DNA of 64,000 nucleotides from Flagellimonas beolgyonensis (lineage in GTDB: Bacteria > Bacteroidota > Bacteroidia > Flavobacteriales > Flavobacteriaceae): assembly GCF_003992615.1 (NCBI RefSeq), contig NZ_RZMY01000006.1, positions 543,679 to 607,678 on the forward strand. Direction: 5' to 3'. The notes under the pieces were generated by a model. That model ran no database searches. It saw only the letters and a list, made by a program, of their open reading frames with translations, and was not told the origin of the DNA. The translations under genes were made by a program, and so were the position numbers. Below, piece by piece: positions 15,885-25,239 of this stretch. The first letter of the stretch is position 1. The number at the start of each line of letters is the position of its first letter.

Positions 15885-16694
15885 TTATTTGAACGAGGTC
15901 ACCCCAAACTTCCGGGCTTCTTCCTTGGCCGCAGGGGCCCAAGCGGTCAAATTACTGATTCGGGTATCATTGGAAGGGTGGGTGCTCAAAAATTCGGGTG
16001 GTGCCTGCCCCCCTGCTTTGGCCTTCATACGCTGCCATAGTCTGGCGGCCTCATCGGGATTATAACCAGCGATGGCCATGATCTGCAGACCAATACGGTC
16101 CGCCTCGGTCTCATGGCTTCTGCTAAAAGGCAACATCACCCCTACTGTGGAACCGATACCATAGGCTTGGTTGAACATATTTCGCTTTTCGGGATCTTTG
16201 ATGGCCACATTTCCTGCCACCCCAACAAGTTGTTGCATGGTACCGGCGCTCATCCGTTGGGCACCATGGTCGGCGAGGGCGTGTGCCACTTCGTGCCCCA
16301 TAACAACCGCAATGCCGGTCTCATTTTCGGCAATGGGAAGAATTCCCGTGTAGAAAACAATTTTTCCACCGGGCATACACCACGCATTCACGGCTTCGTC
16401 CTGCACCAAGTTGTATTCCCATTTGTAATCCTTCAAATATCCGGGATATCCATTGGCATCGAGCCAACGTTCTGCGGCTGAAGCAATTCGTTGCCCTACC
16501 CGGGTGATCATTTCGGCGTCCGAGGTGCCTTTTATTACCTTATTCTCACCCAAAAACTGGTCGTATTGGGCAAACGCCATGGGAAACACCTGGCTGTTGG
16601 GATAAAAATTCAAGGTGCTCTTTCCTGTGAACGGATTGGTCTTACATGCGACCACCGCCATGAAAACAGCAACCGATAGCATCAACTTTTTCAT
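15885..16694 (-). CDS. M48-family metallopeptidase, lipoprotein
   Basis: A 269-residue zinc protease related to BepA/LoiP/Oma1. The signal peptide ends in a lipobox (MAVVAC, Cys17). The catalytic HExxH is MGHEVAHAL (His134, Glu135, His138) and the third zinc ligand is the Glu of ETEADRIGLQIM. Such lipoproteins act in the periplasm on misassembled outer-membrane proteins. The gene appears single: 107 bp with an inverted repeat separate it from the transporter gene, and 37 bp from the GH31 gene upstream. Confidence 0.93.
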   Translation of the reverse strand: MKKLMLSVAVFMAVVACKTNPFTGKSTLNFYPNSQVFPMAFAQYDQFLGENKVIKGTSDAEMITRVGQRIASAAERWLDANGYPGYLKDYKWEYNLVQDEAVNAWCMPGGKIVFYTGILPIAENETGIAVVMGHEVAHALADHGAQRMSAGTMQQLVGVAGNVAIKDPEKRNMFNQAYGIGSTVGVMLPFSRSHETEADRIGLQIMAIAGYNPDEAARLWQRMKAKAGGQAPPEFLSTHPSNDTRISNLTAWAPAAKEEARKFGVTSFK

Positions 16695-16731
16695 AACGTA
16701 ATGTGTGTTTAGTACTACGAAAAATACAAAA

Positions 16732-19131
16732 TTATTTTCCGATTATGTGCAGTTCCGTGAAATCCTTAACGACCTCAATGGAATTATTGCCATTCAATTT
16801 GATTGCTTTCAAATCCACTTCCTCATTGTCCACTTCAACAGTGCCGATGGTAAATGGCAATCCGTGGAAGGTCAGTTTAAATTTCTCGTACGGGGTGATG
16901 TAATTTCCATCCTTGAACTGCTGGATGATCAATTCGTTCTCCTTGCCCGTAAGCTTGAACCTTCGCAGACTAAATCTGCCCTTTTTGTAATCATATCCAT
17001 CTTGTTGGTCCTCATATACCTGTGAGTTCAACGAACCTTCCTTGTAATACACATCGATCACCAACTCAGAAATCGGTTTTTCACCCACATACTGCTGCAC
17101 CGGATATTTTGGGATCATGGCCCCAGCCTTCACATATAACGGCACGCGGTTGATGGCTGCCGGCACCCATCTTTCAATACCTCCATCCACACGTTCGTCG
17201 GTCCAATAGTTGTACCATTCCCCCCTCGGGAAATACATGCGTCTACCCTGGGCATTGGGTTCCTGAACCGGGCACACCAACATTTGTTCCCCAAAAATGA
17301 ACTCATCCGTTCTAAAGTGGGTCTGCGGGTCTTCTTGATCGTAAAACACCAACGACTGCAACATGGGCATACCTGTTTTGATGTACTTGTAGAACATCGT
17401 GTACAGATACGGCAGCAATTGGTAGCGTAATTCGATAAAATACTTGACAATTCCTGTAATCTCCTCTCCGAAGGACCAAGGCTCTTGATCGCCATGATCA
17501 CCACTGGAATGCACCCTGCAGAACGGATGGAAAATAGCCAATTGTATCCATCGGGCGAACAGTTCCCCGTTCGGTTGTTCGGCAAAACCTCCAATATCGG
17601 AGCCCACAAACGAATAACCGCTCATACACATACGCTGCATCTGTACATTGGCTATCCATAAATGTTCCCAAGTGGCCACGTTGTCCCCCGTCCAAGTGGC
17701 ACAATAGCGCTGTGTTCCAGCGTAAGCGGCACGAGTCAACACAAATGGCCTTCTGGGAAAAGTAAATTTCTTGACACCATCATAGGTGGCACGAACCATT
17801 TGCATGCCATACACGTTGTGTGCCTTTCTATGACTACAAGGGTGGCCATCATAATCGTGGCGTACATCCAAATTGGCGGTTTTGGAAGGCACTTCCATTA
17901 CCGCGGGTTCGTTCATATCGTTCCAAACGCCGCGCACGCCCATTTCCGCTATCATTTGTTTGTACAATCCAGACCACCATTCCCGTACGTCGGGGTCGGT
18001 AAAATCGGGAAACTTGCACTCGCCTGGCCAAACCTTGCCCTTAAAATGGGGGCCATCGGCCCTTCGACAGAAAAATCCATTGTCCATGGCTTGTTGGTAC
18101 ACCCAATAATCGCGGTCGATCTTGATTCCTGGATCGATCATGGTGATGACTTTAAAGCCATCGGCCTCCATTTCCTCGATCATCTTTTTCGGATTGGGGA
18201 AGTATCTGTTGTTCCAAGTAAAACAGCGGAACCCCTCCATATAATCGATGTCCAAATAAATTGCATCGCAGGGAATCTTCAGTTTTCTGAATTTATTGGC
18301 GATTTGCTTGACCTTACTTTCGGGGTAGTAACTCCATTTGGATTGGTGAAAGCCCAATGCCCACAAAGGTGGTAATTCAGGCACGCCGGTCAAATCGGTA
18401 TAAGCCTCCACTACCTCGCTCATTTTGGGCCCATAGAAAAAATAATAGTTCATTTCCCCCCCATCGGCCCAAAAGCTGGTCACGTTTCTTCTTTCGTTTG
18501 CAAAGTCGAAATAGGTACTGAAGGAGTTATCAAAGAAAATCCCGTAGGCACTACTCTCCTTTAACCCTACATAAAATGGAATGGCCTTATACAAGGGTTC
18601 CTGGTCCTTGCCATAGGCATAAGAATCGGTTACCCAGTTGTTCACCCTTTTTCCCTTTAGGTTGGTATGGGACGCCTTGTCTCCCATTCCGTAATAACTT
18701 TCCCCGGAATGGCACACCTTGCTCATTTTTACAATGTTGCCCCCGTAGTCAAAATTCTCTTCCCAATGAAACCCCAATTCGTCTTCACATAGGATCACAT
18801 CATTATGGTCAACAATCTGTACCTTAAGGTCGGACTTGTTGACATAAATTTTGAGTTTCGCCGTGGTGATGACATATTCGGGAATTTCATCCTTTACACT
18901 AAGTTGGTTATAACCGAGATTTACATCATCGCTTATGGCATAGGAGAAATCGGGCTCAAAAACATATTCGGTGGCATATCGAAACCGCACCATGCTATCC
19001 CGCATGATGGTGATCTGTAGGATGACCCCATTTTGGGTGGTAAAATATATCTTGTCGTTATCGTGTTTAAACTCGACTATATGGTTGGGGTGCTGATTCC
19101 CCCGTCGTTCTATTTCCGTGTTGGTTATCAT
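16732..19131 (-). CDS. Glycoside hydrolase family 31 alpha-glucosidase
   Basis: A 799-residue GH31 enzyme hydrolysing alpha-glucosidic bonds of malto-oligosaccharides or alpha-glucans. There is an N-terminal beta-sandwich (about 1-240), a TIM barrel (about 250-600) and C-terminal beta domains. The nucleophile Asp405 sits in GVWNDMNEPA and the acid/base Asp483 in WTGDNVATWEH. No signal peptide is present, so it should act in the cytoplasm. The next gene upstream on the strand is glgB, 97 bp away, consistent with glycogen or maltodextrin turnover. Confidence 0.94.
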   Translation of the reverse strand: MITNTEIERRGNQHPNHIVEFKHDNDKIYFTTQNGVILQITIMRDSMVRFRYATEYVFEPDFSYAISDDVNLGYNQLSVKDEIPEYVITTAKLKIYVNKSDLKVQIVDHNDVILCEDELGFHWEENFDYGGNIVKMSKVCHSGESYYGMGDKASHTNLKGKRVNNWVTDSYAYGKDQEPLYKAIPFYVGLKESSAYGIFFDNSFSTYFDFANERRNVTSFWADGGEMNYYFFYGPKMSEVVEAYTDLTGVPELPPLWALGFHQSKWSYYPESKVKQIANKFRKLKIPCDAIYLDIDYMEGFRCFTWNNRYFPNPKKMIEEMEADGFKVITMIDPGIKIDRDYWVYQQAMDNGFFCRRADGPHFKGKVWPGECKFPDFTDPDVREWWSGLYKQMIAEMGVRGVWNDMNEPAVMEVPSKTANLDVRHDYDGHPCSHRKAHNVYGMQMVRATYDGVKKFTFPRRPFVLTRAAYAGTQRYCATWTGDNVATWEHLWIANVQMQRMCMSGYSFVGSDIGGFAEQPNGELFARWIQLAIFHPFCRVHSSGDHGDQEPWSFGEEITGIVKYFIELRYQLLPYLYTMFYKYIKTGMPMLQSLVFYDQEDPQTHFRTDEFIFGEQMLVCPVQEPNAQGRRMYFPRGEWYNYWTDERVDGGIERWVPAAINRVPLYVKAGAMIPKYPVQQYVGEKPISELVIDVYYKEGSLNSQVYEDQQDGYDYKKGRFSLRRFKLTGKENELIIQQFKDGNYITPYEKFKLTFHGLPFTIGTVEVDNEEVDLKAIKLNGNNSIEVVKDFTELHIIGK

Positions 19132-19227
19132 TGCTAGTCAATTGAGAGTCACAAAAGAAACACATTAGACCGAATAATTAAAAAGATGTTTTTAATATCA
19201 ATCAACTATAACGATATAGCTGTTGTG

Positions 19228-21123
19228 TTACTTATACACCACAACGGCCAAGGGTGGCAAGGTCATGGCAACCGAGTGTTCATACCCGTTCCATGTGGCC
19301 TTTGATGGTTTCATGGTCTTTTTGCCCATGCCGCTACCCGAATATTTCTTATCATCACTATTGAAGACCAGTTTAAGTTGGGAAGACTTCGGAACGCCCA
19401 CCCTGTAGTTTTCACGGGGCACGGGCGTAAAATTGATGGCGATGATCAAATCATCCTTGGGATCATTTCCTTTTCGCATAAAGGTGATCACAGAATTTTC
19501 CCGGTCGTTGTATTCGATCCACTGAAAACCTTCCGGACTGAATTGCTTTTCGTACAATGCAGGGCTTGATTTGTACAATTTATTTAGATCCTTGATAACT
19601 TCCTGTATCCCAGAATGAAAATCGTATTGGGTCAAGTGCCATTCCAAGCTTTGTTGAAAGTTCCACTCGGATGATTGGCCGAACTCCCCGCCCATGAACA
19701 ATAAATTGCCCCCGGGATGGGTAAACATATAGCCAAACAATAGCCGCAGGTTGGCAAAGCGTTGCCATTCATCGCCGGGCATGCGGTACAAGAGCGATTT
19801 TTTTCCATAGACCACTTCATCGTGCGAGAAGGGCAGCATAAAGTTCTCGGTAAAGGCGTAGGTAAGGCTAAAGGTGATCTCATTAAGATCGTAGGAGCGG
19901 TAAATCGGCTCTTTTTTAAAGAATTCAAGCGTGTCGTGCATCCAACCCATCATCCATTTCATGCCAAAACCAAGTCCACCATAATGCACGGGCTTGGTAA
20001 CCCCCGTAAAGGCCGTGGATTCTTCGGCAATGGTCTGTACCCCTTTGAAACTGGCATACACTTCCTGGTTCATTTCACGAATGAACGACATGGCTTCCAA
20101 GTTCTCGTTATTGCCATACATATTGGGTTCCCACTCCCCATCTTCACGAGAATAATCCAAATACAACATGGAGGCCACCGCATCAACACGAAGTCCATCC
20201 ACATGGTATTGATCGAGCCAAAAAACAGCATTACTGATCAAAAAGGCGCGTACTTCGTTTCTTCCATAGTTGAAGATCAAACTCTTCCAATCGGGATGGT
20301 ACCCTCTTCTTCGATCTGGGTGTTCGTACAGATGTGAACCATCAAAAAAGCCCAATCCGTGTGCATCTTCAGGAAAATGCGAAGGTACCCAGTCCAATAT
20401 CACACCGATTCCCTTTTGATGGAACTTGTCCACCAATACCTTAAAGTCCTCTGGTTTGCCAAAACGCGAAGTGGGTGCAAAATAACCGGTCAATTGATAA
20501 CCCCACGAAGGGTCGAACGGATATTCCATTACCGGCATGAACTCCACATGGGTAAAGCCCATTTCAGCCACATAGTCCACCAATTCATCGGCGAGTTCCA
20601 AATAGGTCAAAGATTCCCAGCCGTTCTTTTTCTTCCAAGAACCCAAATGCACTTCATATACCGAATATGGCTTGTCGAGCGCATTTTTTTCTTCCCGGGT
20701 GTCCATCCATTGCTGGTCGTTCCAAGTGTAGGGGGCATCCCAAACCAACGATGCTGTTTTGGGCGGCTGCTCACAAAACCGAGCAAATGGATCCGCTTTT
20801 TCGGTCCAAACGTCGTTGTTGTACGAATGGATCTTGTATTTGTATTTGGTCCCCTTGTCCACACCGGGGATAAATCCTTCCCAAATTCCGCTGCTGTCCC
20901 AACGTACGTTCAGTTCGTGCTCGCCTACTTTCCAATGGTTGAAATCCCCAATCACGGATACCGATTTGGCAGAAGGTGCCCAAACGGCAAAATAGGTGCC
21001 CTTTACACCATCGACTTCGGTAAGGTGCGACCCTAATTTTTGATACAACCTAAAATGTTTGCCTACTTTAAAGAGATCGATGTCGAACTCGGAAAATAAA
21101 CTATGTGGAACTACCTTGGTCAT
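19228..21123 (-). CDS. glgB: 1,4-alpha-glucan branching enzyme
   Basis: GlgB introduces alpha-1,6 branches during glycogen synthesis. With the start at ATG 21123 the protein is 631 residues: an N-terminal carbohydrate-binding module (about 30-110, FAVWAPSAKSVSVIGDFNHW), then the GH13 barrel with nucleophile Asp314 in DGLRVDAVAS and acid/base Glu367 in TIAEESTAF, and a C-terminal beta domain. I rejected an extra 28-residue upstream extension because it is unlike GlgB and MTKVVPHSLFSEFD begins the conserved part. It pairs with GH31; no glgA or glgC is in the window. Confidence 0.95.
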   Translation of the reverse strand: MTKVVPHSLFSEFDIDLFKVGKHFRLYQKLGSHLTEVDGVKGTYFAVWAPSAKSVSVIGDFNHWKVGEHELNVRWDSSGIWEGFIPGVDKGTKYKYKIHSYNNDVWTEKADPFARFCEQPPKTASLVWDAPYTWNDQQWMDTREEKNALDKPYSVYEVHLGSWKKKNGWESLTYLELADELVDYVAEMGFTHVEFMPVMEYPFDPSWGYQLTGYFAPTSRFGKPEDFKVLVDKFHQKGIGVILDWVPSHFPEDAHGLGFFDGSHLYEHPDRRRGYHPDWKSLIFNYGRNEVRAFLISNAVFWLDQYHVDGLRVDAVASMLYLDYSREDGEWEPNMYGNNENLEAMSFIREMNQEVYASFKGVQTIAEESTAFTGVTKPVHYGGLGFGMKWMMGWMHDTLEFFKKEPIYRSYDLNEITFSLTYAFTENFMLPFSHDEVVYGKKSLLYRMPGDEWQRFANLRLLFGYMFTHPGGNLLFMGGEFGQSSEWNFQQSLEWHLTQYDFHSGIQEVIKDLNKLYKSSPALYEKQFSPEGFQWIEYNDRENSVITFMRKGNDPKDDLIIAINFTPVPRENYRVGVPKSSQLKLVFNSDDKKYSGSGMGKKTMKPSKATWNGYEHSVAMTLPPLAVVVYK

Positions 21124-21282
21124 AAATGAGGATTTAGTATATACAATAATACACATCTTTGGGCAAGAAACCGATATTGGCAACTTCTTTGCCCAATAAA
21201 ACAACATTTTTTAAAAAATGGAACGCTTTTTGATTTTCTTGCAGAACAGACACAATTCAAGACAAATCAAAAATCCAAAATC

Positions 21283-21861
21283 ATGAATAAATTAAATACA
21301 ATTTTAGGAGCCATTATCGTTTTATTTACCGTTGCCTGTGAAGGTCCCCAAGGACCTCCCGGATTTGACGGAAGGGATGGACTCGATGGACTGGACGGTC
21401 TCGACGGCATTCAAGGACAAGTAATTGAAGTGGAGGGCGTAAATTTCGGATATGATGCCGTGAACAACCTGTACAGCACCTTGATCAATTTTTCGGATGT
21501 CACCAATTTTGAAGTATTTGAGTCCGATGCCGTATTGGTTTACCGACACGATGGGCTAATCGACCTTAATGACGGAACAACTGCCGATGCTTGGAGCCAG
21601 ATTCCCCAAAACTATTTCTTGAACGAGGGGATTATCCAATATGTTTTCGCCCATACGTTCGTGGATGTGGAACTGTTCATCGATGGTAATTTTGATCTTT
21701 CGGTCCTTGACCCCGGATTTACCGACAATCAACTTTTTAGGATAGTGATCATTCCCAGTGAATATGCCGAAGGGTCCAAAATGGACATGTCCAATCTTGA
21801 AAGCGTAATGTCCAACCTCGGCATTACCGAAGAAAAAGTGATGAAGTTGAACCTCAACTAA
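21283..21861 (+). CDS. Lipoprotein with short collagen-like segment
   Basis: A 192-residue lipoprotein. The signal peptide ends in VLFTVAC (Cys19), followed directly by collagen-like Gly-X-Y triplets (GPQGPPGFDGRDGLDG and on to GLDGIQG, about residues 21-45) and then a globular domain of about 145 residues of unknown fold. Short Gly-X-Y stalks behind a lipidated cysteine are frequent in Bacteroidota lipoproteins, but the function is not known. It is a single gene with its own terminator, divergent from glgB. Confidence 0.8.
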   Translation: MNKLNTILGAIIVLFTVACEGPQGPPGFDGRDGLDGLDGLDGIQGQVIEVEGVNFGYDAVNNLYSTLINFSDVTNFEVFESDAVLVYRHDGLIDLNDGTTADAWSQIPQNYFLNEGIIQYVFAHTFVDVELFIDGNFDLSVLDPGFTDNQLFRIVIIPSEYAEGSKMDMSNLESVMSNLGITEEKVMKLNLN

Positions 21862-21884
21862 ATTCATTAAAAAACTGTAATTTA

Positions 21885-21916
21885 AAGTCCTGTTGTTTTT
21901 CGACGGGACTTTTTTA
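21885..21916 (+). terminator. Rho-independent terminator after the collagen-like lipoprotein
   Basis: AAGTCCTGT (21885-21893) pairs with ACGGGACTT (21903-21911), followed by a T-run, 24 bp after the stop codon. Confidence 0.85.
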
Positions 21917-21976
21917 TTTTTCACGTATTTTGTTAGGAAGCGTGCATTTTTACGTCCAAATAAATAAAAATCGAAC

Positions 21977-22480
21977 ATGGGAAAAAGATTGCTATTGATT
22001 GCCTTGGTAATCCTTACTGGATGCAAGGGCAATTCACAGGAAGTGAAAAAAGAAAACAAAAAGGAGAGCAAAAAAGAAACAGCCTACAAAGTTTCCAAAA
22101 CCGATGCTGAATGGCGGGCCGAACTGACCGATATGGAATATTACGTATTGCGAAGGGCCGCCACCGAAAATGCATTTTCGAGTGATTTGCTGGATAACAA
22201 ACAAAAAGGTACCTATGTTTGTGCCGGATGTGGCACCCCTTTGTTCAAAAGCGAGCACAAATTCGACTCTGGAACAGGATGGCCAAGTTTTGATCGCGAG
22301 ATCAAAGGGAACGTAGCCTACGATGTGGATTACAAGATCGGTGTGGCCCGGACCGAGGAACATTGTGCAGTATGTGGAGGCCATTTGGGACACGTTTTTA
22401 ACGACGGACCGCGAAACACGACAGGAAAGCGCCACTGCATTAACGGGGTTGCCTTGGATTTTATTCCTGACCCCAAATAA
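21977..22480 (+). CDS. msrB: Methionine (R)-sulfoxide reductase, lipoprotein form
   Basis: MsrB reduces methionine-R-sulfoxide in proteins. This 167-residue version has a lipobox (VILTGC, Cys16) and a Lys/Glu-rich linker, so it should work in the periplasm or at the outer membrane. Zinc cysteines are Cys82/Cys85 (CAGC) and Cys130/Cys133 (CAVC), the GGHLGHVFNDGP motif is present, and the catalytic Cys154 is in KRHCINGV. The usual extra cysteine before GWPSF is Thr here (SGTGWPSF). It is followed 15 bp later by a second, cytoplasmic msrB. Confidence 0.95.
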   Translation: MGKRLLLIALVILTGCKGNSQEVKKENKKESKKETAYKVSKTDAEWRAELTDMEYYVLRRAATENAFSSDLLDNKQKGTYVCAGCGTPLFKSEHKFDSGTGWPSFDREIKGNVAYDVDYKIGVARTEEHCAVCGGHLGHVFNDGPRNTTGKRHCINGVALDFIPDPK

Positions 22481-22494
22481 TAACAACCCTAAAA

Positions 22495-22899
22495 ATGGAG
22501 AAACAGTTCAACGTGCAAAAAACCGAAAAGGAATGGGAGGAACAGCTCTCCCGCGAAGAATACTATATTTTACGTCAGAAAGGGACCGAACGTCCCTTTA
22601 CCGGGGAATTCAATATGCATTTTGAAAATGGCAACTATCACTGCAAAGGATGTGGCGCCAAATTGTTCGAAAGTGAACACAAATTTGAAAGCGGTTGTGG
22701 TTGGCCTTCCTTTGACCAAGCCGTGGAAGGTGCCATTGAATATATCCGGGACACCTCACATGGCATGATCCGTACCGAAACGGTATGTGCCAATTGTGGC
22801 GGCCATCTGGGTCATGTCTTCAACGATGGTCCACGTGAAACCACAGGTATGCGCTATTGCATCAACTCCATCAGTATCGGGTTCGAACCCGAGAATTGA
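22495..22899 (+). CDS. msrB: Methionine (R)-sulfoxide reductase, cytoplasmic form
   Basis: A 134-residue MsrB without signal peptide. Zinc is bound by Cys50/Cys53 (CKGC) and Cys98/Cys101 (CANC), and the catalytic Cys122 is in MRYCINSI. Unlike its neighbour it has Cys68 in SGCGWPSF, as in E. coli MsrB. Sequence similarity and tandem order suggest duplication with re-targeting, giving one enzyme per compartment. It is followed 8 bp later by a DinB-like gene, so the three form an operon. Confidence 0.95.
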   Translation: MEKQFNVQKTEKEWEEQLSREEYYILRQKGTERPFTGEFNMHFENGNYHCKGCGAKLFESEHKFESGCGWPSFDQAVEGAIEYIRDTSHGMIRTETVCANCGGHLGHVFNDGPRETTGMRYCINSISIGFEPEN

Positions 22900-22906
22900 T
22901 TTACCC

Positions 22907-23443
22907 ATGGATTTTTGGCAAAATTTTGTGGCCAGTGCCAACTTCGAGTTCCATCGGTACAAAACGTTGGGTGACAAAACCTTTGACCAATTAGGGGATG
23001 CAGACATCCATTGGACCAATGGGACCACCGATAATTCCATTGCCATCATCGTAAAGCACATGGTGGGCAACTTGCTGAGCCGTTGGACCCATTTTTTAAC
23101 TGAGGATGGTGAAAAACCATGGCGTAATCGGGAAACGGAATTTGAAGATCCCTATCCGACCAAAAAAGAAATGCAATTGGCTTGGGACAAAGGTTGGCAA
23201 TGTCTTTTTGATGCCCTGGAAAGTATTGACGCCACCAATTTTGACACCAAGATCAACATCAGGGGCCAAGAGCATACCATTGTGGAAGCCGTCAACAGGC
23301 AATTGGCCCATTATGCCAGCCACGTAGGACAAATTGTGCTGCTGGGCAAAATGATCAAAGGGCCGGATTGGAAATCTTTATCCATACCCAAAGGTGGTTC
23401 GGAAGCCTTCAACCAGAAGCTGTTCGGCAAATCACAGACCTGA
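22907..23443 (+). CDS. DUF1572/DinB-like protein
   Basis: A 178-residue DinB-superfamily helix bundle. The metal triad can be seen as His51 (IVKHMVGNLLSRW), His135 and His139 (QLAHYASHVGQI). I placed the start at ATG 22907 because the preceding open frame overlaps msrB and is not conserved in character. Members of this family are suspected metal-dependent enzymes acting with thiol cofactors. Placement behind two msrB genes fits a thiol/redox-repair role, but that is inference. Confidence 0.85.
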   Translation: MDFWQNFVASANFEFHRYKTLGDKTFDQLGDADIHWTNGTTDNSIAIIVKHMVGNLLSRWTHFLTEDGEKPWRNRETEFEDPYPTKKEMQLAWDKGWQCLFDALESIDATNFDTKINIRGQEHTIVEAVNRQLAHYASHVGQIVLLGKMIKGPDWKSLSIPKGGSEAFNQKLFGKSQT

Positions 23444-23479
23444 TTTCACAAACTATCCGATTTTTTGGTTTTTTTGAAC

Positions 23480-23511
23480 TTGGGATTTGGGGATGGTTTT
23501 ACGTACTTTTG
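23480..23511 (+). promoter_or_regulatory. Candidate promoter for lpdA
   Basis: TTG (23480-23482), a 21-nt spacer and TACTTTTG (23504-23511) fit the Bacteroidota consensus, with the -7 element exact. The leader of about 45 nt contains a small hairpin (GCCTCCGAGCAGGC). The first element is the weaker TTG form. Confidence 0.5.
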
Positions 23512-23564
23512 CACCTGCTTGCCTCCGAGCAGGCTTCGAATCTAACAACTAAAATCAAGATCTA

Positions 23565-24953
23565 ATGAGCAAGTTCGATATCATCGTTTTGGGTAGTGGG
23601 CCAGGCGGCTACGTTACTGCCATCAGGGCTTCCCAATTGGGATTCAAAACCGCCATCATTGAAAAGGAGAGCCTAGGTGGCATCTGTTTGAACTGGGGTT
23701 GTATCCCTACCAAAGCACTATTGAAATCCGCACAAGTTTTCGAATACCTGAAACATGCTGGCGACTATGGATTGAGCGCTGATAACGTGGAGCACGATTT
23801 TGGTGCCGTGGTAAAACGAAGCCGTGGTGTGGCCGATGGTATGAGCAAAGGTGTTCAGTTCTTGATGAAAAAGAACAAAATTGAAGTCTTAAACGGTTTT
23901 GGCAAGGTGAAGCCTGGCAAAAAAGTTGAGGTGAAGTCCGATAACGGCACAACAGAATATTCCGCCGACCATATCATCATTGCAACCGGGGCACGCAGTC
24001 GTGTATTGCCAAACCTTCCCCAAGATGGCAAAAAGGTAATTGGCTATCGCGAGGCCATGAGCCTGGAAAAACAACCCAAGAAAATGATTGTGGTAGGTAG
24101 TGGTGCCATCGGTATCGAGTTTGCCTACTTCTACAATTCCATGGGAACAGAGGTTACCGTGGTGGAATATATGCCCAACATCGTTCCAGTGGAAGACGAG
24201 GACGTGTCCAAACAATTGGAGCGAAGCTTCAAAAAGAACGGTGTGAAAATTATGACCTCTGCCGAAGTGACCAAAGTGGACACTTCAGGTGATGGGGTAA
24301 AGGCCACTGTAAAAACTTCCAAAGGTGAAGAAGTGTTGGAAGCGGACATCCTACTTTCCGCTGTCGGTATCAAGACCAATACTGAAAATATCGGTTTGGA
24401 AGATGTGGGCATTGCCGTGGATCGTGATAAAATTTTGGTGAACGATTACTACCAAACCAATATACCGGGGTACTATGCCATTGGAGATGTTACTCCTGGC
24501 CAAGCCTTGGCGCACGTAGCCTCGGCCGAGGGTATTCTTTGTGTGGAAAAAATTGCGGGCATGCATGTGGAAGCCTTGGATTATGGCAATATTCCCGGTT
24601 GTACCTATTGTACTCCCGAGGTAGCCTCCGTTGGATTGACCGAAAAACAAGCCAAGGAAAAAGGCTACGAAATCAAAGTGGGCAAATTCCCTTTCTCTGC
24701 CAGTGGAAAGGCAAAAGCATCAGGAAATGCGGATGGTTTTGTAAAAGTGATCTTTGATGCCAAATATGGTGAATGGTTGGGTTGCCACATGATCGGTGCC
24801 GGTGTTACCGACATGATCGCAGAAGCTGTGGTAGCCCGAAAACTGGAAACCACAGGGCATGAAATCCTAAAAGCTGTTCACCCACACCCAACCATGAGTG
24901 AAGCGGTAATGGAAGCCGTTGCCGATGCTTATGATGAGGTAATCCACCTATAA
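23565..24953 (+). CDS. lpdA: Dihydrolipoyl dehydrogenase
   Basis: E3 component of 2-oxo acid dehydrogenase and glycine cleavage complexes; it reoxidises dihydrolipoamide with NAD+. The 462 residues contain the FAD motif GSGPGG (11-16), redox pair Cys41 and Cys46 in GGICLNWGCIPTK, a second nucleotide motif VVGSGAIGIEFA, the FAD motif YAIGDV, and the C-terminal active-site pair in VHPHPTMSEAV. Length is standard. It has its own candidate promoter, and the DUF3817 gene follows 4 bp later. Confidence 0.97.
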   Translation: MSKFDIIVLGSGPGGYVTAIRASQLGFKTAIIEKESLGGICLNWGCIPTKALLKSAQVFEYLKHAGDYGLSADNVEHDFGAVVKRSRGVADGMSKGVQFLMKKNKIEVLNGFGKVKPGKKVEVKSDNGTTEYSADHIIIATGARSRVLPNLPQDGKKVIGYREAMSLEKQPKKMIVVGSGAIGIEFAYFYNSMGTEVTVVEYMPNIVPVEDEDVSKQLERSFKKNGVKIMTSAEVTKVDTSGDGVKATVKTSKGEEVLEADILLSAVGIKTNTENIGLEDVGIAVDRDKILVNDYYQTNIPGYYAIGDVTPGQALAHVASAEGILCVEKIAGMHVEALDYGNIPGCTYCTPEVASVGLTEKQAKEKGYEIKVGKFPFSASGKAKASGNADGFVKVIFDAKYGEWLGCHMIGAGVTDMIAEAVVARKLETTGHEILKAVHPHPTMSEAVMEAVADAYDEVIHL

Positions 24954-24957
24954 CAGT

Positions 24958-25239
24958 ATGCTAAAACTATTTCGGTCCACCGCCATATTGGAAGGAATCT
25001 CGTATTTGTTGCTTTTTGGAATGTCCATGCCATTAAAGCATTGGGCAGACATCCCGGAACCCAACAAATATGTGGGGTACGCCCATGGATTTTTGTTTAT
25101 CCTCTATGTGGTGGTGGCCGCTGTTTTTTGCTGGGAGCGTAAATGGAACTTGAAACGGTTCGCTATTTTGTTTATCGCTTCCCTACTACCTTTTGGCACT
25201 TTTTATGCCGATAAAAAATACTTGAAAGTATTAGCCTAA
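24958..25239 (+). CDS. DUF3817 small membrane protein
   Basis: A 93-residue protein with about three membrane helices. FRSTAILEGISYLLLFGMSMPLK and the central YVGYAHGFLFILYVV motif with the conserved His identify DUF3817. The family has no known role. It follows lpdA by 4 bp and its end overlaps the convergent aroQ by 9 bp. Confidence 0.88.
   Translation: MLKLFRSTAILEGISYLLLFGMSMPLKHWADIPEPNKYVGYAHGFLFILYVVVAAVFCWERKWNLKRFAILFIASLLPFGTFYADKKYLKVLA

Noticed and set aside
15322..16065. Open frame of 247 codons on the plus strand across the transporter/protease border
   Set aside because: It runs antisense to two well-identified genes, lacks any domain and would cover an inverted repeat.
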